Positions 8,841 through 17,587 of a stretch of DNA of 64,000 nucleotides are shown here, one piece after another; the first letter of the stretch is position 1; each line of letters begins with the position of its first letter. Position numbers and translations under genes: made by a program. A model generated the notes under the pieces. It saw nothing but the letters and a program-made list of their open reading frames with translations. It searched no databases and was not told the DNA's origin. Source of the DNA: Paraburkholderia sp. BL25I1N1 (GTDB lineage Bacteria; Pseudomonadota; Gammaproteobacteria; Burkholderiales; Burkholderiaceae); contig NZ_PVZB01000012.1 in assembly GCF_003002025.1 (NCBI RefSeq), positions 62,001-126,000 on the forward strand. The letters are read 5' to 3'.

Positions 8841-11552
8841 TTACTCGGAAAGCCACGACCCGCCAGCATCGGCAGGAGGAAGTAATGAACTGCCATTGGG
8901 CAGGATGATTTCGGCCAGAGACTCGTGAAATCCGCGGTCCCCAATCCTGAGGAAAAAATCGAACAGCGTGTGACTCATCTGGGTGCGGGGGTATTTGGGG
9001 GACCGCGAAAACCGTTTCACAGCCCATCCTTCCGCTACGGCTCGATCTGAGCGTGTCTGGATCCGACCGACGATGGAGTTGGCTGCCTGCGCCTTGGGCA
9101 CTTTGCTTCTGACGAGGTAGTCGACCGCCTGGGCTGCGGCCGTCCAGATCAGCGAATAGGCCTGAGACACCGAATGGCTGCGCAGTACGTTAGCGATGGT
9201 AAACCTCGTTTTCTCGCCCTGTGGCGCCTGCATGCCACGTTCCTCGGCGCAGTGCATAAGATATTCGAGGCATTCGTCGACTCCAAAGGAAAGCACCACA
9301 TCAGGCGCCTGGGCGAACCAGTGATCCGGCCACTTGCCACTGGCCGCCGCCTGTTCAATATCGGTCACAATCGAGAGGGTTTCCGGCCTGACCGCCCATC
9401 GCACTTGATTGAACAGGTAGGCCACCGCATCGTCGTGTGTTACAAACGCAACGTCCGGCGTCTCGGGGGACACCGCTATCAGTCCCATGGCCATCAGACC
9501 AAACACGTCCTGACTGTCGTGGGGCACCGGCACAAGAGGTGTTTCAGACGAAGCGAAGGGCTCAAGGACGAGATCCTGGTCAAGGCCTCCACACAGACGG
9601 AACAGGCTGATTAGCATGGCCGCCTCGCCAAACGAGAGATCGGTGATGCCGGATACGAGCACGGAGTCAGGATACTGCGCGAGCTCGGTCGCGATCTTCG
9701 ATTTTTTAATCACCGCTGGATCGTTGGCGAGCTTCAGACGGCTCGCCGAGATCTCGCGCGCGAGTGCCTCGAACGCTTCCAGTGCTTTACCTTCGAGCGA
9801 AGCGCATCGTTGGCTGACCAACTGCTCGAGCCGCTCCATCTCCGCCCCGTCGCGCTGGATTGACGCGAGGCGCAGCAGGTTACTGATCGCTCCCGCCGAC
9901 AGATTCGGGGCCGAGCGCCAGTATGCCAGCCGCGCCAGATCGTGACGCCCGAGGTAATCGTTAGCGAGCCCGCGATCGAAATGCGTGTCGATATCCGCCC
10001 GGGTTGTTATCTCGTCGAGCAGCTCCAGCATCTCGGCATACAGTTTGTGGCGCAGCAACGCCGGACGCAACACCTGCTCATAGAGCCCGTGTGCAGCCCG
10101 CAATTTCGCGTCGTCAACCACACCTTGCACGGCAGCCCGGAATCCCTTGACGAAATTGCGCACCGTCGTCTTGTTTGCGCCATCAAGAATCTCCGCGTGA
10201 CCCAATTCACCCAGTAATGCCTCGTTGGGCAGTCTGAACATCTCGAAACGGGTCAACGTCTCACCTGCCTGCACCCAGTTTCCACGTTGTACTGCGACCT
10301 CGAACCGGGCTTCGCAAAGAATCGGGTCGTCCAGTTCCTGCCCGGCGAGATCCACCTGTTCCAAAGCGGACGTCGTGAAATTTCCATCCTCGTCGCGCTC
10401 ACATTGCGCCCACAGGAGTCTTAGAAACCCACGACTATTGTCCTCGTCGGTCGCATCGAGCATGCGATCGCGATAGGAGAGCAAGTCGAAACGGCTTTCG
10501 TAGCTTAGCCACGCTCCGTCGATAGAAAACGGCTGTGCTGCTCCCGACATCACTTCACTGCCAGGGTAGCGCCACTCGACGGGCAACTGTCGCATGCTCG
10601 TGGCGAATTCGATAGCGCGCTGTCTGACGGCGGCCTGGTCGCCCTGGCCAAGCGCGAGCGAGAGGCGCCCCCGGGCAGCGAACGCGATGAGTGTCCAATC
10701 CGCTACTGACGCACGCACCTGCGGGCCGCGCGCCACGTCCAGATACAGATCGTCGGCAGCCTGCCAGTTCTGCAGAACGGCCTGTTCCTGGGCAACGGCC
10801 AGCGTCAGCCAGCCGTTGTTGAGCGCGTCGGTCCTTCGCTGGAGAAAGCCGAGCCATTTATCCGCTGAATGGCTCCGCAGCCGCAGCGCCAGCCTGTATG
10901 CAAGCCAGACGAAGGGGGGATCCGTGTCGGGGGTGATCACATCGTCCAGCAGGCTGATGATCTCTGCGGAAGCGACAGCCGGGCAGGCGAGCGCAAGCCG
11001 TGAATACGCCTCAAGCACCGGGAGTGCTCGCGGATGAGCAGCAAGCGCGCGCGTAATCCAGACCTGCCGGTCCTGAGCGTCCTCGTTCGTTTCGCCATAT
11101 AGCATGTTCAGGATGACGAAGGCAGCAATGGGGGCATCCTCACCTTCAGAAAGCGCCGCTACCATGAGCTGCCTGACCCGAGGCCTGAGTTCCTCGGATA
11201 CCCATTGCCGGCCATCCAGCAGGCAATAGATGTGAACACAGTTCGCAATCGCCGACTGTCTCGGCGGTCCCGACGAAAACTCCGCGATGGCGCGAGGCAG
11301 TTCCCCCTGCTGGAACAGGCACCAGGCAAGCTTCTCCCGGGTTCGCCAGGAGGGATTTTTCAAACTGCCGTAGGCGTCGATCGCCTCAGTCCACATCTCC
11401 CGGCGGGCCAGTCTGTCGGCGTCAAGCTCCCGCCTTTCGTGCTCGCTGGCGCCTTGAACTTTGGCAGTGAGCGCGTGCATGGACTGGTCATCGGACGCGA
11501 GTAGCTGGTTCAGCGTGAGTGTTTGAAGAATTCGGTTTTTCTGTTTTTTCAT
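8841..11552 (-). CDS. Large helical-repeat (TPR-like) protein of unknown function, 903 aa
   Basis: I do not recognise this gene as a named family. Most of its length is amphipathic helix pairs of TPR character, such as REMWTEAIDAYGSLKNPSWR, LAWCLFQQGELPRAIAEF and NDYLGRHDLARLAYWRSA. No signal peptide or membrane segment is present. Residues about 640-880 look like a separate, more compact domain (ITDLSFGEAAMLISLFR, PDVAFVTHDDAVAYLFNQ). The last residues, from about 885, have a different GC-rich character and may come from a junction, so the natural C-terminus may be lost. The start ATG overlaps the end of a small upstream frame in ATGA. Its place between the CBASS operon and orphan antitoxins makes a role in defence or signalling plausible, but this is inference from location. 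Confidence 0.7.
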   Translation of the reverse strand: MKKQKNRILQTLTLNQLLASDDQSMHALTAKVQGASEHERRELDADRLARREMWTEAIDAYGSLKNPSWRTREKLAWCLFQQGELPRAIAEFSSGPPRQSAIANCVHIYCLLDGRQWVSEELRPRVRQLMVAALSEGEDAPIAAFVILNMLYGETNEDAQDRQVWITRALAAHPRALPVLEAYSRLALACPAVASAEIISLLDDVITPDTDPPFVWLAYRLALRLRSHSADKWLGFLQRRTDALNNGWLTLAVAQEQAVLQNWQAADDLYLDVARGPQVRASVADWTLIAFAARGRLSLALGQGDQAAVRQRAIEFATSMRQLPVEWRYPGSEVMSGAAQPFSIDGAWLSYESRFDLLSYRDRMLDATDEDNSRGFLRLLWAQCERDEDGNFTTSALEQVDLAGQELDDPILCEARFEVAVQRGNWVQAGETLTRFEMFRLPNEALLGELGHAEILDGANKTTVRNFVKGFRAAVQGVVDDAKLRAAHGLYEQVLRPALLRHKLYAEMLELLDEITTRADIDTHFDRGLANDYLGRHDLARLAYWRSAPNLSAGAISNLLRLASIQRDGAEMERLEQLVSQRCASLEGKALEAFEALAREISASRLKLANDPAVIKKSKIATELAQYPDSVLVSGITDLSFGEAAMLISLFRLCGGLDQDLVLEPFASSETPLVPVPHDSQDVFGLMAMGLIAVSPETPDVAFVTHDDAVAYLFNQVRWAVRPETLSIVTDIEQAAASGKWPDHWFAQAPDVVLSFGVDECLEYLMHCAEERGMQAPQGEKTRFTIANVLRSHSVSQAYSLIWTAAAQAVDYLVRSKVPKAQAANSIVGRIQTRSDRAVAEGWAVKRFSRSPKYPRTQMSHTLFDFFLRIGDRGFHESLAEIILPNGSSLLPPADAGGSWLSE

Positions 11553-11806
11553 AGTGATCTACTCAAGAATCGGGCAAGCCTGAAGGATGTATTTCTGGCG
11601 AACCTGTCACGGATGCCTTGCGATCCCTCAACCAGCATGATGAAGCGTCGAAGCGACAGCGCATCACTCACGAACCCGCCCGGCTCTGACCGAAGAACGA
11701 CATTACCGATACTTAACACGTAGGCATATTTTTCGGCTGGGCTCCATGATACAAAAACGTGTGCCTGTCGTGCAGAGCGCTCGATGCCTCTCGAATTTCC
11801 GTTCAA
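11549..11806 (-). CDS. Small hypothetical protein coupled to the 903-aa gene
   Basis: This 85-residue frame ends in an ATGA overlap with the start of the 903-residue protein, a hallmark of translational coupling. Its composition is protein-like (KYAYVLSIGNVVLRSEPGG, DALSLRRFIMLVEG), and no competing frame runs on the other strand. The weakness is the start: only TTG at 11806 is available, with a TGA stop just upstream. It may be the degraded tail of a longer gene. No family was recognised. Confidence 0.3.
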   Translation of the reverse strand: MNGNSRGIERSARQAHVFVSWSPAEKYAYVLSIGNVVLRSEPGGFVSDALSLRRFIMLVEGSQGIRDRFARNTSFRLARFLSRSL

Positions 11807-11922
11807 ACGTCAGGACGCTGTGTGACGGCTTCAGTTACGGCCAGGAGAGTCCAGTCGTCTGCGAGCCACTCTCAGGGCAAATGCAACAGTAGCGCGATAA
11901 CACAACCAAATCGCGAGGAATC

Positions 11923-12608
11923 GTGAGGGCATTTATATTGATCTTTGCGGCGGTCGCTGCACTGAGTGCGTGCGGCAAATCTGACCAAACGACGGCCGAG
12001 TCGCCAGGCGTGCAATCGGACGTAGCGGCGGCATCGCCCGTGTCCAATCCCAACCCCACAGCGGTTGTAGATGTCGGTGCCCAAGCTACGTCAGTTGACG
12101 CGTGGGCCAACCTTAGCCCGAATGCGTTTCGAAAGCGGTACGACGAACTTGCGAAGGCTGACGGCGGTGACACCATCAAGCGGATGAGCAAAACGAAGGA
12201 TGGGACGGCGATGACGCTTAGTGACGAGCAGTTCCAGCGCAGGATAGCCGAAATGAAAAAAACTGGATTTGGCGAATGGGCGATTTCAACGGAGGCTTGG
12301 TATTCAGCACTCCACCAATAGCACGGGGCAACGTGACGAAGATAGCGGTCGTGGGCGATCGATCTGATCCGGCCAACCTTGTGGGGTTCGTTGGTGCGGC
12401 GGCCGTAGTCAACAGCATGCTGAACCTTGGCATTGACGCGAAAGCTAATACGGATTTCCTCGCGACCCTCGGCCTCATGGGGGGTGGTGACGACCCGTCC
12501 GTCGGGCAGTCGGTTTCCTCATTCAATCGTGGCGGCGCGTTTCAATGCGTATCGATGCCGTCCGAGCAAACAATCGGTGTTGGCTGCGTCGTAGAGCCGA
12601 GATCATAG
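11923..12608 (+). pseudogene. Small lipoprotein gene broken by indel(s) near an A7 run
   Basis: GTG at 11923 follows a good ribosome site (gagga). The N-terminus is a lipoprotein leader (ILIFAAVAALSACGKSDQ, lipobox LSAC), so the product would be anchored in an envelope membrane. The first frame stops at 12321. From 12276 another frame continues with sensible sequence (GGLVFSTPPI, TKIAVVGDRSDPANLVGFVG) to 12608. The switch lies at or just after a run of seven A at 12256-12262. A middle frame across this point reads KKLDLANGRF, so two small shifts may be involved. The family is unknown. It could be a decayed gene, a phase-variable tract or a sequencing error. Confidence 0.6.
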
Positions 12609-13070
12609 TCCGCATCCAGACGGACCAAAATCCGCCTCACTAATCCGTGCGGAATGCGCAGCCGCGTGCACATCGGGTTTTCCCGGTGCGACCCCGCCGC
12701 TGCAGAAAATGAAGCAGTCACGCAGCCCGTCGCGTAGATTGGACAAGCGCGGTCCCAGCTCCTAACCCGTTGATCCTCTTCGATCAGTCGAGCGAACGCC
12801 ACTTGTGGCCGAAAGCTAACTCTTGCAACTAGCGACGAGGCTGCGGGTAGGGGCATCTGCATAAGCTCGACCGCGCCGCTACATTCCCATTGCGCGTGAG
12901 CGTTGGAGACCGTCGCGCCCGCGGCGCCCGTCTCCGCGATGATTGCCTTGGGGCGGAAGCGCGGCACGGTCGGGTCCGGTATCGCGTATTCCGCCAGCGG
13001 CCGCTGACTGATATCGTTTGTAATGCCGGTGCCGGTCAGATAGACGCGGTATTCGCTGAAGCGCCGCGAG
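12609..13070. other. Non-coding stretch before integrase remnant
   Basis: About 460 bp without a gene I can support. A long minus-strand frame crosses it and the antisense of the integrase remnant, but it has no domain and looks like a shadow. Confidence 0.35.
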
Positions 13071-13470
13071 ATATCCCGCGTATATCTGCGCATCGTGCGT
13101 GAGTTCACCCGATACCTAGGGCGCTCGCCTGATACCGCCACCGTCGAGGACCTGCGAACCTACCAGCTGCATCTGGTCGATCATGGCACGTCGCCGGTTT
13201 CGCTCAATGCTGCGATCACTGGCTCGAAGTTCTTCTTCGAGAACACGCTCCACGAGCCCGAACTGATGGCCCGGATGCAGCCCGTGCGCGTGGCCCGTAC
13301 GTTACCGGTCGTGCTCAGCCCCGATGAAGTGCGAGGGCTCATTGCAAGACGTGCAACCTCAAGCACCAGACGGCCCTTTCGGTCGCCTACGGTACCGGGT
13401 TGCGTCCCAGCGAAGTGGTGGCACTGAAGGGTCACGGACATCGATAGCCAGCGCATGACGCTGGGGGTTG
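13071..13470 (+). pseudogene. Tyrosine recombinase (phage-type integrase) remnant
   Basis: The N-terminal core-binding (SAM-like) region is clear: VREFTRYLGRSPDTATVEDL, YQLHLVDHGTSPVSLNAA, and LPVVLSPDEVRGLIA at the start of the catalytic domain. One frame then runs out, while homologous pieces continue in other frames (LKHQTALSVAYGTGLRPSEV, then DIDSQRMTLGVA near 13440). The catalytic Arg region is interrupted and the Tyr-bearing C-terminus is missing. It is a dead fragment of an integrase, of the kind often found beside IS91-type elements. Confidence 0.75.
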
Positions 13471-13539
13471 CGCGCATCCTGTCGCGATACTGGAAGACCT
13501 CATCGGTCGCGCACTGCGGAGTGAACGACTAAAGTCGCG

Positions 13540-13917
13540 CTACCGACGTGCAGGGCCTTTGTTGCTCGCTCTGTGTTCGTGTGCGGCTGGCAACCGGCTG
13601 CACAGATCCTTGACCAGCGTCCCCACCCACGCGCGATCGTCGCTGCTGAGCCGCTCGAGCTGCTCAGCGATCTCTAGGCTGACATCTGTTGGCCGGTCGG
13701 ACGCGCGCCTGAGCAACGTCGAGACCGGAATTCTGTAGAGGTCCGCTAGCTCCAGTAGACGCGGGATGGTCGGCCAATGCGCGCCGCGCTCAAAGCGGCT
13801 TACGGTCTCGACAAAAACACCAAGATGCTCGGCCACCTGCTCCTGCGTCAGTTCTGCATCGGCTCGGGCCGCTGCCAACGCGCGCCCCAGATGCTTCGCG
13901 GTCTTCTGCTCGTTCAC
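13540..13917 (-). CDS. XRE-family transcriptional regulator
   Basis: A Cro/CI-type helix-turn-helix occupies about residues 10-65 (LTQEQVAEHLGVFVETVSRF, then ERGAHWPTIPRLLELADLY). The rest is a short helical tail. The start is uncertain: GTG at 13917 or TTG at 13926, since no ATG fits. A strong inverted repeat lies immediately upstream, suggesting autoregulation. It is divergent from a small hypothetical gene that precedes the AbiEi-like genes. Small XRE repressors of this type often control toxin-antitoxin or phage-like genes. Confidence 0.8.
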   Translation of the reverse strand: MNEQKTAKHLGRALAAARADAELTQEQVAEHLGVFVETVSRFERGAHWPTIPRLLELADLYRIPVSTLLRRASDRPTDVSLEIAEQLERLSSDDRAWVGTLVKDLCSRLPAAHEHRASNKGPARR

Positions 13918-13931
13918 GGCAGTCAAAAGTC

Positions 13932-13964
13932 ACCATTTCATGTTGTCATTCAACATGGAATGGT
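13932..13964. promoter_or_regulatory. Inverted repeat, probable XRE operator
   Basis: The left arm accatttcatgttg (13932-13945) and right arm caacatggaatggt (13951-13964) are inverted repeats matching at 13 of 14 positions with a 5-base spacer. The site sits just before the XRE regulator gene and within the divergent control region, as expected of an autoregulatory operator. Confidence 0.6.
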
Positions 13965-14007
13965 CTCTTCAATGTGCTGATCTGATAACATCGAGTTATA
14001 TTGGTAG

Positions 14008-14024
14008 GCAACATAAATTGTTGC
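14008..14024. promoter_or_regulatory. Second inverted repeat in the divergent control region
   Basis: gcaaca-taaat-tgttgc is a perfect 6-bp inverted repeat 44 bp before the start of the rightward gene. Its CAACA/TGTTG core echoes the inner part of the larger repeat at 13932-13964, so both may bind the same XRE protein. Confidence 0.45.
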
Positions 14025-14067
14025 TTTATCGTTGTTTCTGCCTCCCGTGTCATCGTAAGGAAGATAT

Positions 14068-14535
14068 ATGTTGTTCACAGATGCAAACTGGGCCGAGTCG
14101 AGTGCCGTCGGGCGCGCCATCGCGAAGCCGTTCCAGCCGTGGCGGTGCGTGGGATGGACGGACGACACGATCTGTTTCTGGGTTTTCCCCGAATCCGTGT
14201 CGGACCGGACCGGCGCACTGCCCGACGGGTTGCTGGTTGTCGACCCGGCGGCGCTTCTCGATACCGCCAGTCAACTGACGCCAGATAGCTTCTCTGTGTA
14301 CGTTATGGAGGCACCCGCCGAAGGTCGTCCGGCTGCGCGAATGCAACGCGTGACAGGCTTGCTGACCCAGCAGCGAATCAATGCGTCGATGTGTGACTAC
14401 TGGTACAGGACGCAAGAGGGCGATCTGCATCCCTGCTCCCGGCTGCAGCATCACCTTCCCAACGATGCCCCATTGCGGCTTGCGCTCAGCCTGGACGCAC
14501 AGGATTACGACGACCCGATAGTGGTCGCGAGATAA
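14068..14535 (+). CDS. Hypothetical protein, 155 aa
   Basis: No family was recognised. It starts with ATG after a good ribosome site (aaggaag). It is a soluble protein with many aromatic residues near the N-terminus (WRCVGWTDDTICFWVFPE) and an acidic C-terminus (LSLDAQDYDDPIVVA). There is no signal peptide or membrane segment. It lies 11 bp before the broken AbiEi-like gene on the same strand and is divergent from the XRE regulator, so it is probably the first gene of a small operon under that regulator. Confidence 0.6.
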   Translation: MLFTDANWAESSAVGRAIAKPFQPWRCVGWTDDTICFWVFPESVSDRTGALPDGLLVVDPAALLDTASQLTPDSFSVYVMEAPAEGRPAARMQRVTGLLTQQRINASMCDYWYRTQEGDLHPCSRLQHHLPNDAPLRLALSLDAQDYDDPIVVAR

Positions 14536-14546
14536 TCAAATCTGAT

Positions 14547-14981
14547 ATGGAGGACATCACCCGGCTGGTCCAGTTTCTCATGGATTTCGCTCCACGCGGC
14601 GAGCCGCTCGATCTTGGCTTCCTCGCCGAATACGGCGTGACGTCGGTCGAAGCATCACATCTCGTAACCGGCGGGTGGCTGCGGCGACTTTCTGACGACG
14701 CCTATCTCCTCTGAGGTGATTTGCCGGCGCTAGAGGGCACAGTTGCCTTTTTTGCCCGACGCATCCCCGGGCTTCATGTGAGCGGCAAGGCCGCACTGGA
14801 CATGCGCGGCATACGCCATTACCTGTACGCACGCCCCCGGATCAACCTGTGGGGCGCCGTGCCCTTCGAATTTCCTTCGTGGGCGGAAGAGTTGCTGTTG
14901 CTCACGTACGAGTACGATCACCCGTTCGATGACGCCTTGGCAGCGGGACGCACTGTTCGGGGATGGCCAGGCACCAGTTAG
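14547..14981 (+). pseudogene. AbiEi-like antitoxin, broken copy (in-frame TGA)
   Basis: Starting at ATG 14547, the frame reads FLMDFAPRGEPLDLGFLAEY, then GGWLRRLSDDAYLL, then TGA at 14712, then GDLPALEGTVAFFARRIPG. In the intact downstream copy the same place reads DAYLLRGDQPD, so TGA replaces a sense codon, probably CGA. After FDDALAA the sequence departs from the family near 14940, and the last third is missing. It is the decayed first member of a tandem AbiEi-like pair. Confidence 0.8.
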
Positions 14982-15022
14982 TGCATCGCGTGGCATCAAG
15001 GGTAACCAACAGAGGATCCGAC

Positions 15023-15685
15023 ATGCTGAACGCAACAGAAATCGTGCAGTTCCTGATGGACTTCGCGCCGCGGTCGCAGCCGCTGGGCTTGCGCTACTTC
15101 GCGGAGCTTGAAATTGACGCACGGCAGGTTGGCGAACTCGTAAAACAAGGGTGGCTGCGACAGCTGTCCGAGGACGCTTATCTGCTACGTGGAGACCAGC
15201 CAGACATCGATGGAACGATTGCTTATTTGCAGGCATACACTTCGAATCTCCACGTGGGAGGAAGGACAGCGCTGGAATGGCACCGGATGATGCATCATCT
15301 GCGCTTTCGCGACCGGATTGATTTGTGGGGGCGCGGATATTGCAGCATTCCTTCCTGGGCGGTGGAGCGACTTGTGTGTTTCTACCATTCCCACCCTCTG
15401 TTCGATACGCGGATGGACGAAAGCTACGGATTGAAGCCGCTTGCGTGGCGCCATCCACAAGTGCTTGTTTCGGTTCCGGAACGCGCAATTCTCGAATACG
15501 TGAGTGTCTCGCTGGATTTGGTCTTGATAGAAGACGTGAGAGCTCTCATTGGGAGCCTGAGGAATATTCGGCTGAACATCCTGCAGGAGCTGGTCGATTG
15601 CTGTCTCCGAAGAGACGTAGTATGGGGGCTGAAATTTCTCGCAGAAGATGAAGGCATGAGTTGGGCTCAGCAGTTGCGCGTCTGA
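15023..15685 (+). CDS. AbiEi-family type IV antitoxin / transcriptional regulator
   Basis: The protein has 220 residues, starting at ATG 15023 after agagga; an earlier ATG at 14963 lies in the tail of the broken copy. The N-terminal winged helix (residues about 1-60, VKQGWLRQLSEDAYLLRGD) and the following AbiEi domain (HVGGRTALEWHRMMHHL, RIDLWGRG, VLVSVPERAILEYVS) are typical of AbiEi antitoxins, which repress their own promoter. The partner toxin of these systems, the nucleotidyltransferase AbiEii, normally follows directly. It is absent here, with about 270 bp of non-coding DNA downstream. This is an orphan antitoxin or a repurposed regulator. Confidence 0.82.
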   Translation: MLNATEIVQFLMDFAPRSQPLGLRYFAELEIDARQVGELVKQGWLRQLSEDAYLLRGDQPDIDGTIAYLQAYTSNLHVGGRTALEWHRMMHHLRFRDRIDLWGRGYCSIPSWAVERLVCFYHSHPLFDTRMDESYGLKPLAWRHPQVLVSVPERAILEYVSVSLDLVLIEDVRALIGSLRNIRLNILQELVDCCLRRDVVWGLKFLAEDEGMSWAQQLRV

Positions 15686-15953
15686 GCAGACCGTGGTGTG
15701 ATGGCAGCGGTGATCGTGTCCCGAGGCACACTTGGAAATTCCCGCGATGGGCTCGTATGATCGTTTGAGCGTCAACCTGATTTGCGGGCTTTGGGGATCG
15801 CTACAGACAGTTGCGTGAGCGGTTCGATCGAACGCTTACCATAAGTGAGCGTGTCTGTTCTGACCTGACGGCACCCTCGGTATGGCTGCTGTTACCTTGC
15901 CGTCAGGCGATGATTGTTGTCATCGTTCCACTTGACGTGGTGGGAGTTGCGCC

Positions 15954-16373
15954 ATGGCCCATCCATATAGGCTGATTCGTCCTGAGGAACTCGCCGCGCC
16001 CGGCGAAATGGCACCTGCTGTTGTTCTGCGAGTATCGTTAAAAGCAATTGCGAACGTCGTCGCAGAAAAGGTAGGAAAGAAGGGCGCCAACCTTATTTTC
16101 CACGACCGGGATAGCGATGCGATGTATCTTCGGGTAGATGATATGCCGCTTGTTTTCGTCTCATTCAATGAGCAGCCGCGCGAGGTGCATGTCTACGTGG
16201 CAGATCGGAACGTGCAAGGGGAGAGCGACTTGTTGGAGCTGCCAGGTCGGCTACCGTTGTCTGGGGTAGAAGGAGATTGGTGGGCGCGCGAAGATCAGCC
16301 GCGCTGGCCCGGAAACAAGGCTGAAACTTTTGTCATTCGCCAACAAGGCCGCGGTCCCCGGCTGGGGATCTGA
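15954..16373 (+). CDS. Hypothetical protein, 139 aa
   Basis: Not recognised. It starts with ATG after a clear ribosome site (gggag). It is a soluble mixed alpha/beta protein with LKAIANVVAEKVGKKGANLI, MYLRVDDMPLVFVSFN and a basic, Gly-rich end. It is followed after 26 bp by an Xre/MbcA/ParS-like antitoxin gene on the same strand. This raises the possibility that it is the toxin or partner of that antitoxin, but nothing in the sequence matches known RES-domain toxins. Confidence 0.55.
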   Translation: MAHPYRLIRPEELAAPGEMAPAVVLRVSLKAIANVVAEKVGKKGANLIFHDRDSDAMYLRVDDMPLVFVSFNEQPREVHVYVADRNVQGESDLLELPGRLPLSGVEGDWWAREDQPRWPGNKAETFVIRQQGRGPRLGI

Positions 16374-16399
16374 AAGTCAAGATCCTTCGGAATTGCTCC

Positions 16400-16843
16400 A
16401 TGACAGACCATCCTGAGCGTGACCCGGCCACGACGGTGGCGATCGGGTTCCGCGACGAACTGCTTGGAAAAGGGTGGCCCGACGCTCGTCATGTTGCCGA
16501 CCTGGCAGGCCTTTCGCCCGAACGGGGGGATACGGCGTACGCAATCCAGGCGCGAGCGACAGGCGCTCTGCTCGGCGTCTGGTCTGCGCCCCAGCATCGG
16601 TTCATCTATCCGGACTTCCAGTTCAATCGCTCGGGCGCCCTCCGGAAGGACGTTGCTGAACTCCTCGCCGTCCTGCCAGCGAACAAGGACGATCGCGGAG
16701 GCTGGCGACGCGCTTTCTGGCTCTATTCGTCGCATGCACTGCTCGATGGGCAGACGCCGGCGGACGTATTTGCGAACGCCCCGATTCGCGTGATCAAGGT
16801 CGCAAGAGAAGAATTTCTGAGCGATCCCGAGGTGACCTGGTGA
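16400..16843 (+). CDS. Xre/MbcA/ParS-like antitoxin (DUF2384-type toxin-binding domain)
   Basis: This 147-residue protein ends in a DUF2384/MbcA-ParS-type region: WRRAFWLYSSHALLDGQTPA, then DVFANAPIRVIKVAREEF. That is the usual toxin-binding module of Xre-RES type antitoxins. The N-terminal part (GWPDARHVADLAGL, GDTAYAIQARATGALLGVW) looks like the variant common in Burkholderia proteins. No RES toxin follows. The only close partner is the unknown gene 26 bp upstream. The function as antitoxin is inferred from the family. Confidence 0.6.
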   Translation: MTDHPERDPATTVAIGFRDELLGKGWPDARHVADLAGLSPERGDTAYAIQARATGALLGVWSAPQHRFIYPDFQFNRSGALRKDVAELLAVLPANKDDRGGWRRAFWLYSSHALLDGQTPADVFANAPIRVIKVAREEFLSDPEVTW

Positions 16844-16955
16844 ATCGGCGACTGGCCGGGCCGACGCGAGCTCTTACGGCAACACGTTCTCTGTTCGGTA
16901 AGAGAAGTCATTGCCCGTGGACATTTTCGCGGCCGCAAAAAATTGCAGGTGAGCT

Positions 16956-17066
16956 ATGACCGGTTACGACGCGGATTTCGCTTTGCGGGTCGTTGAACTG
17001 GCTGAGTTGCTGCGCGCTGCCCGACTCGATGAACTCGATCGTGCGAACCTCGCCCAGACGAGGTGA
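16956..17066 (+). pseudogene. DUF29-like N-terminal remnant
   Basis: A 36-codon frame begins MTGYDADFALRVVELAELLR and ends LDELDRANLAQTR before TGA. This resembles the first 40 residues of DUF29 proteins (YDxDF...LLRxGRLDELDRxNLAEE). Nothing downstream continues the family in any frame I could follow, so it is a truncated remnant. Confidence 0.45.
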
Positions 17067-17587
17067 TAATGAACAGCAGACGGCCCGCTGGCCGGTCCAC
17101 TGGCAGCAATTTTCCGGGGGGCGAACCACCGTGACCGTACAACTCATCCAGAATGGCCTGGAATATCGTAAAGCCCGGCAGACGCTCCTCGAACTGGTTC
17201 GACCTGCCCCGGCGCCCGGCGCCCGGCACGCCGGTGGACGACCAACTGCCGGCGCTGGCGAGCGAAGTGGAACGCTACGAGGTGCAGCATGTTCTAGATC
17301 TCCCCGCTGGCACCCGACGGACGTTGGTGGCGAAACACGGCTGGAGCGCTGACACTTTCGGGTCTAATCGGTTTCTGCAGCCGGACTGCCCTCATAGGCT
17401 AGCTGCATCAAAGTGCTCAAATGGACCAGTCTGGGTGCGGGACTCTGCGAGCCCGCGCCCGTTTCGGGAGCTTTCATGCGACCTCCAGAAACGAAAAAAT
17501 GCTAGGCAGGCGAACCTGACCGGGCCAGCAGTGATTGCGGTGAGCAAATACGGGGAGTAAATACGGGAGAGGACTCGAGAGTGGGCG
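17067..17587. other. Degenerate accessory DNA
   Basis: About 520 bp contain short frames on both strands but no recognisable gene. They are likely remnants between the DUF29 and DUF932 fragments. Confidence 0.35.

Noticed and set aside
12253..12265. Programmed -1 frameshift at the A7 run of the lipoprotein gene
   Set aside because: The zero-frame codons are AAA AAA ACT preceded by G, which does not give a good X-XXY-YYZ slippery site in phase, and a second shift seems needed.
12542..13141. 199-codon minus-strand frame spanning the gap and the integrase remnant
   Set aside because: It mixes antisense of two plus-strand pseudogenes with non-coding DNA and shows no recognisable domain.
15680..15694. 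gtct-gagc-agac hairpin at the end of the AbiEi-like gene, considered as a terminator
   Set aside because: The stem is only four base pairs and no T-run follows.
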